Source: Sugiyamaella lignohabitans (lineage: Eukaryota; Ascomycota; Dipodascomycetes; Dipodascales; Trichomonascaceae). Taken from it: a DNA stretch of 64,000 nucleotides. The notes under the pieces were generated by a model. That model saw nothing but the letters and a program-made list of their open reading frames with translations, made no database searches and was not told the origin of the DNA. Location: the NCBI RefSeq assembly GCF_001640025.1, contig NC_031672.1:5208001-5272000 (forward strand). The letters are read 5' to 3'. A program made the position numbers and the translations under genes. Of the stretch, positions 61,581 through 64,000 are shown in pieces (position 1 is the first letter of the stretch; every line of letters begins with the position of its first letter).

Positions 61581-62412
61581 AATAACCCCGCAAGGAACTC
61601 GTAATATTTTTTGAGGATACAGAGTTTTGTCAATTAAAGGAATGAATTACTTGCAGGAAGGATTATAAGGTATTTATGGCAGTGATGCTTACCAGGATCT
61701 TTCACTATATAATATTTATTTTCTTTTTACGGAGATAAGTCTGCACATTAGCGCACTGATTGACGCTGGATCCAAAGCCACGTAACTGAACTATGACTTG
61801 ATTTTTCAATTCTCTATAAATTTACAATTAATAGAGAGACAACAAAAACATTTATAAGCTTAGGGGAAGTTAAATTGATATATCTGTTTTTTGGGTTGAT
61901 GGTACTGTCGTCAATATTGTAGATATCAAGGATTTTAGTGAGAGCTTCGATATGCAGGTAATCAACTTTAAACCTGGTGCTGATAATTCGTGCATAATCT
62001 TTTCCACTGATCCCGGTGATCAGGTCCCAGCAAATTGTTGGTACATCTAGGTAAATATGAGAATGGTGTAAAGAATAGTCAATAAATTAGATTTCATATC
62101 ACATTCGTATCATGACGGTTGAGGTCAGTGTTGCATCAGTTGTGAAGTAAGGCTCAAGGGGATCCTACCACAGGAATTCTTAGAACTTGGCCAACCGCTA
62201 CGACTGATAACAGCATCTTCTTCGTATGTACCATCGCAGCAGCATTCATATACTAATATTCAATCTATTAAATTTGGAGATAATGTAATTTTAACACTAA
62301 CCAGCGTGTCATATGCTAAGTAATATTGAGTGAACAGTGTGGACAAGCTATAAATGAGATCACGGGGTCCTGATCTAGGTTTTCTCCATACAGTTACGGA
62401 TATACAAATCTA
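61581..62412. other. Intergenic region with an unexplained coding-like stretch
   Basis: It lies between the Myb-like gene start and the 3' end of the Kre1-like gene, both on the minus strand. It contains a coding-like minus-strand stretch (61814-62046), listed separately. The upstream part of the Myb-like gene must hold its promoter. Confidence 0.4.
61814..62046 (-). other. Candidate terminal exon of an unidentified spliced gene, or relic
   Basis: On the minus strand, 62046-61814 reads 77 codons open to a TAG and begins after a CTAG acceptor (frame phase 1). It encodes VPTICWDLITGISGKDYARI, then ISTRFKVDYLHIEALTKILD and IYNIDDSTINPKNRYINL. No ATG opens this frame, so it is missed by start-based gene calling. 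A second coding-like piece in another frame lies upstream around 62240-62170 (DGTYEEDAVISRSGWPSSKN). The presumed introns lack a good CTAAC branch. It could be a divergent spliced gene or a decayed one. No family was recognised. Confidence 0.35.
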
Positions 62413-62794
62413 CTATTGACTAGTAGCAGTTGTAATTGTTTCAAATTTTGTCGGCTTAATAACACCGATTTCGCCTTTTATTGTGCCCAGACCAATAGAT
62501 CCCACTGGTGGAGTCTCCACCGTTTCGTACATAGATGTGAACTCTTGTGTGAAAGTTACTGGGTTTGTTTGTAATTCTCCGCCTGGTAGCGTAATAGTTG
62601 TATAAACAATGGTAGGCGCTGGCGGCGAAGGAGTGATTGATTTTGGAAGAGGAACAGATGTCCTGTCGATTTCAGCTTGTTTGGTTAGTTATCAAATCCC
62701 AAATCATTTAAAAGAATAGCTGCTTTTAGCATTACTTACCCGCAGCATTACCCAACAATAGGACAACAGTTGCTACTAAACCAAAAGCCTTCAT
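62413..62794 (-). CDS. Small secreted Kre1-like protein, two exons
   Basis: Exon 1 is 62794-62740, the intron is 62739-62676 (64 nt, GTAAGT, ACTAAC branch, AAG acceptor) and exon 2 is 62675-62413. The product has 105 residues. The first 19 are a signal peptide (MKAFGLVATVVLLLGNAAA). The mature part is Thr/Pro/Val-rich: TIVYTTITLPGGELQTNPVT, FTQEFTSMY and GSIGLGTIKGEIGVI. That pattern resembles, from memory, fungal Kre1-family cell-surface proteins, which act in beta-1,6-glucan assembly. There is no GPI signal, so it should be secreted or wall-trapped. Neither exon is long enough to stand out alone, but the join keeps frame and gives a coherent secreted protein. Confidence 0.7.
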
Positions 62795-63966
62795 CGCGGT
62801 TGTGGATTATGAATATACAAATCTTTTTTTGCTCTGTCCTGACTTCTTTCCCGGCGCGAAGAACTTCAAATTGCGCAAGTTGCAAACAAACCGTATTATT
62901 GTATAGGGTTTAAACGAAAGTGGTTTTATGTTGATGAATAAAGGCTCCTCCTGTCCAAGCTTCCTATTCGAGCTATGACTAGTATAATCCAACAGTTGCA
63001 CTGTGCTTGTTTAGAAATTGTTTTTGAAAACTGAAAATAAACGCAATATCTCTCATTTCCAGTTTCAACGCGAACGGCTAAATCAAAGGAATTTAACACA
63101 AAAGCCACTTACTTACTGTATATTTATCGATAGCTTGCAAATGCATCTTGTCACGCTTAAATATGGCTAAATGCACATGCTTCTATCGAGATACAACAAG
63201 GTTGCCAGGGCGAAAAGCAGAAGCTGCTTTATCAGGTTTATCGGGGTTGGGAAAAGTTTTTTCATCACCGGCTCTATGATACAATAGTACATATCTCCAG
63301 GAATTGATCAAACTGAGATATTTTTTAGATACATGGCTTTCATGCTTGTCTAGTGAGTGACCGCGGCTACAACAACATGGGTGAAATCACTATATTAAGG
63401 ATTACTACTCGTTCATTTTCGCAACTGTTTGGTAATTTTATCGAGTTAGCATAGTTCCCTGGGATATATCTCACTCAGATACTGCTGGAATTTACTCACT
63501 GGCTGTTTTGGCCCTTGCCTCAATCTCCCATTCGATTTGCAGACTGTTGCCCGATGTTGACATAAGAGTTGCATAGAACGGCAAAAAGGGGCAATTGAAC
63601 CCTAATCACATTCCCAAAAGAGATAGACACTAAAGCGAATAATAATACATACAATAACGATTTTATATCCCAATTCCTTAGCTTTACTCCTGTATAATAG
63701 ACGTAGGTGATATTGGAATCGTCAATACATCCCAATAGGCTACGTTTTATTCCTCACAGGTGGGACTGGTCAGAAGATCTGGATGTAAAAAGTTTTCATC
63801 CAATTGCTTGATCTTAATTGTTTGAGTGGTCTTATATTGGGTAAGCACCTGCGTTGAGTGCCATCAAATCCACGTGCTACTAACTAGGTATTGAATAATT
63901 TTATTGTCATAATTTTAAATTCCCTTTATTAACAATTTCCAGAACCGCAGAATTCACAACCCATCG
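62795..63966. other. 1.2-kb intergenic region at the right side
   Basis: This spacer carries the promoter of the Kre1-like gene. Minus-strand frames at 62807-63001 and 63520-63735 start only with TTG or lack protein features. A candidate donor/branch/acceptor set at 63841-63942 may be a 5'-UTR intron of the next gene. Confidence 0.4.
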
Positions 63967-64000
63967 ATGTCTGATAGTAGGACTATAGGTGGTTCTGGAC
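63967..64000 (+). CDS. Possible gene start cut by the window edge
   Basis: An ATG at 63967 opens MSDSRTIGGSG to the window end. It follows a candidate 5'-UTR intron (GTAAGC at 63841, TTAAC, CAG ending at 63942). Only 11 codons are visible, so neither the frame nor the gene can be confirmed. Confidence 0.25.
   Translation, partial: MSDSRTIGGSG

Noticed and set aside
63520..63735. 71-codon minus-strand frame with a hydrophobic stretch
   Set aside because: It has no ATG (it begins with TTG), and no splice signals upstream suggest a missing exon.

Overview
This window looks like nuclear DNA from a budding yeast (Saccharomycotina). Evidence: yeast-type single-copy genes, short introns with a GTRNGT-type donor and a TACTAAC/CTAAC branch site close to the acceptor, AT-rich intergenic DNA, and no operons or Shine-Dalgarno sites. 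CTG encodes a conserved leucine in the kinesin motor (codon at 14641-14643), so it is not a CTG-Ser clade yeast. Several features point to an early-branching, intron-retaining lineage (Yarrowia/Blastobotrys/Sugiyamaella-like, inferred): a GCP4-type gamma-tubulin complex protein, an Ist3 gene with a 5-nt first exon, and a five-exon CHY zinc-finger gene.

Layout. 1-10.7 kb: 3' part of an Msb1-like polarity gene, an unplaced Ser-rich protein, the splicing factor IST3 and a KTR mannosyltransferase. 10.8-21.2 kb: a germinal-centre kinase with two introns, kinesin-5, probable ATG31, PCC1 (spliced), a mitochondrial YKL162C-type methyltransferase-like protein and an unplaced protein. 21.9-33 kb: mitochondrial C1-THF synthase, a HEM14 protein with an extra N-terminal region, GOS1, a CLD1-type lipase and FAA1/FAA4. 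35.3-48.9 kb: NUP145, GCP4, NBP35, a CHY zinc-finger gene, an ISW2-type remodeller and a glutathione peroxidase. 49.5-64 kb: an unplaced membrane protein, a stand-alone tRNA-ligase kinase domain, ERG8, cytochrome c haem lyase, TIM10 (spliced), an EMP47-type lectin (spliced), eIF4E, a Myb-like protein, a small spliced secreted Kre1-like protein, and a possible gene start at the right edge.

The genes are ordinary housekeeping functions and do not form one pathway cluster. Mitochondrial functions recur (MIS1, HEM14, CLD1, TIM10, haem lyase, the YKL162C-like protein, a GPX with a presequence), as do cytoskeleton and polarity functions. No tRNA, rRNA, transposon or CRISPR array was recognised.

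The most notable items are the kinase-only relative of tRNA ligase Trl1, the N-terminally extended protoporphyrinogen oxidase, spliced small genes that single-frame calling breaks or misses (CHY, IST3, PCC1, TIM10, Kre1-like), candidate 5'-UTR introns ahead of FAA1 and NUP145, GC-rich hairpin elements, and two unexplained coding-like stretches at 21.4-21.6 kb and 61.8-62.1 kb.
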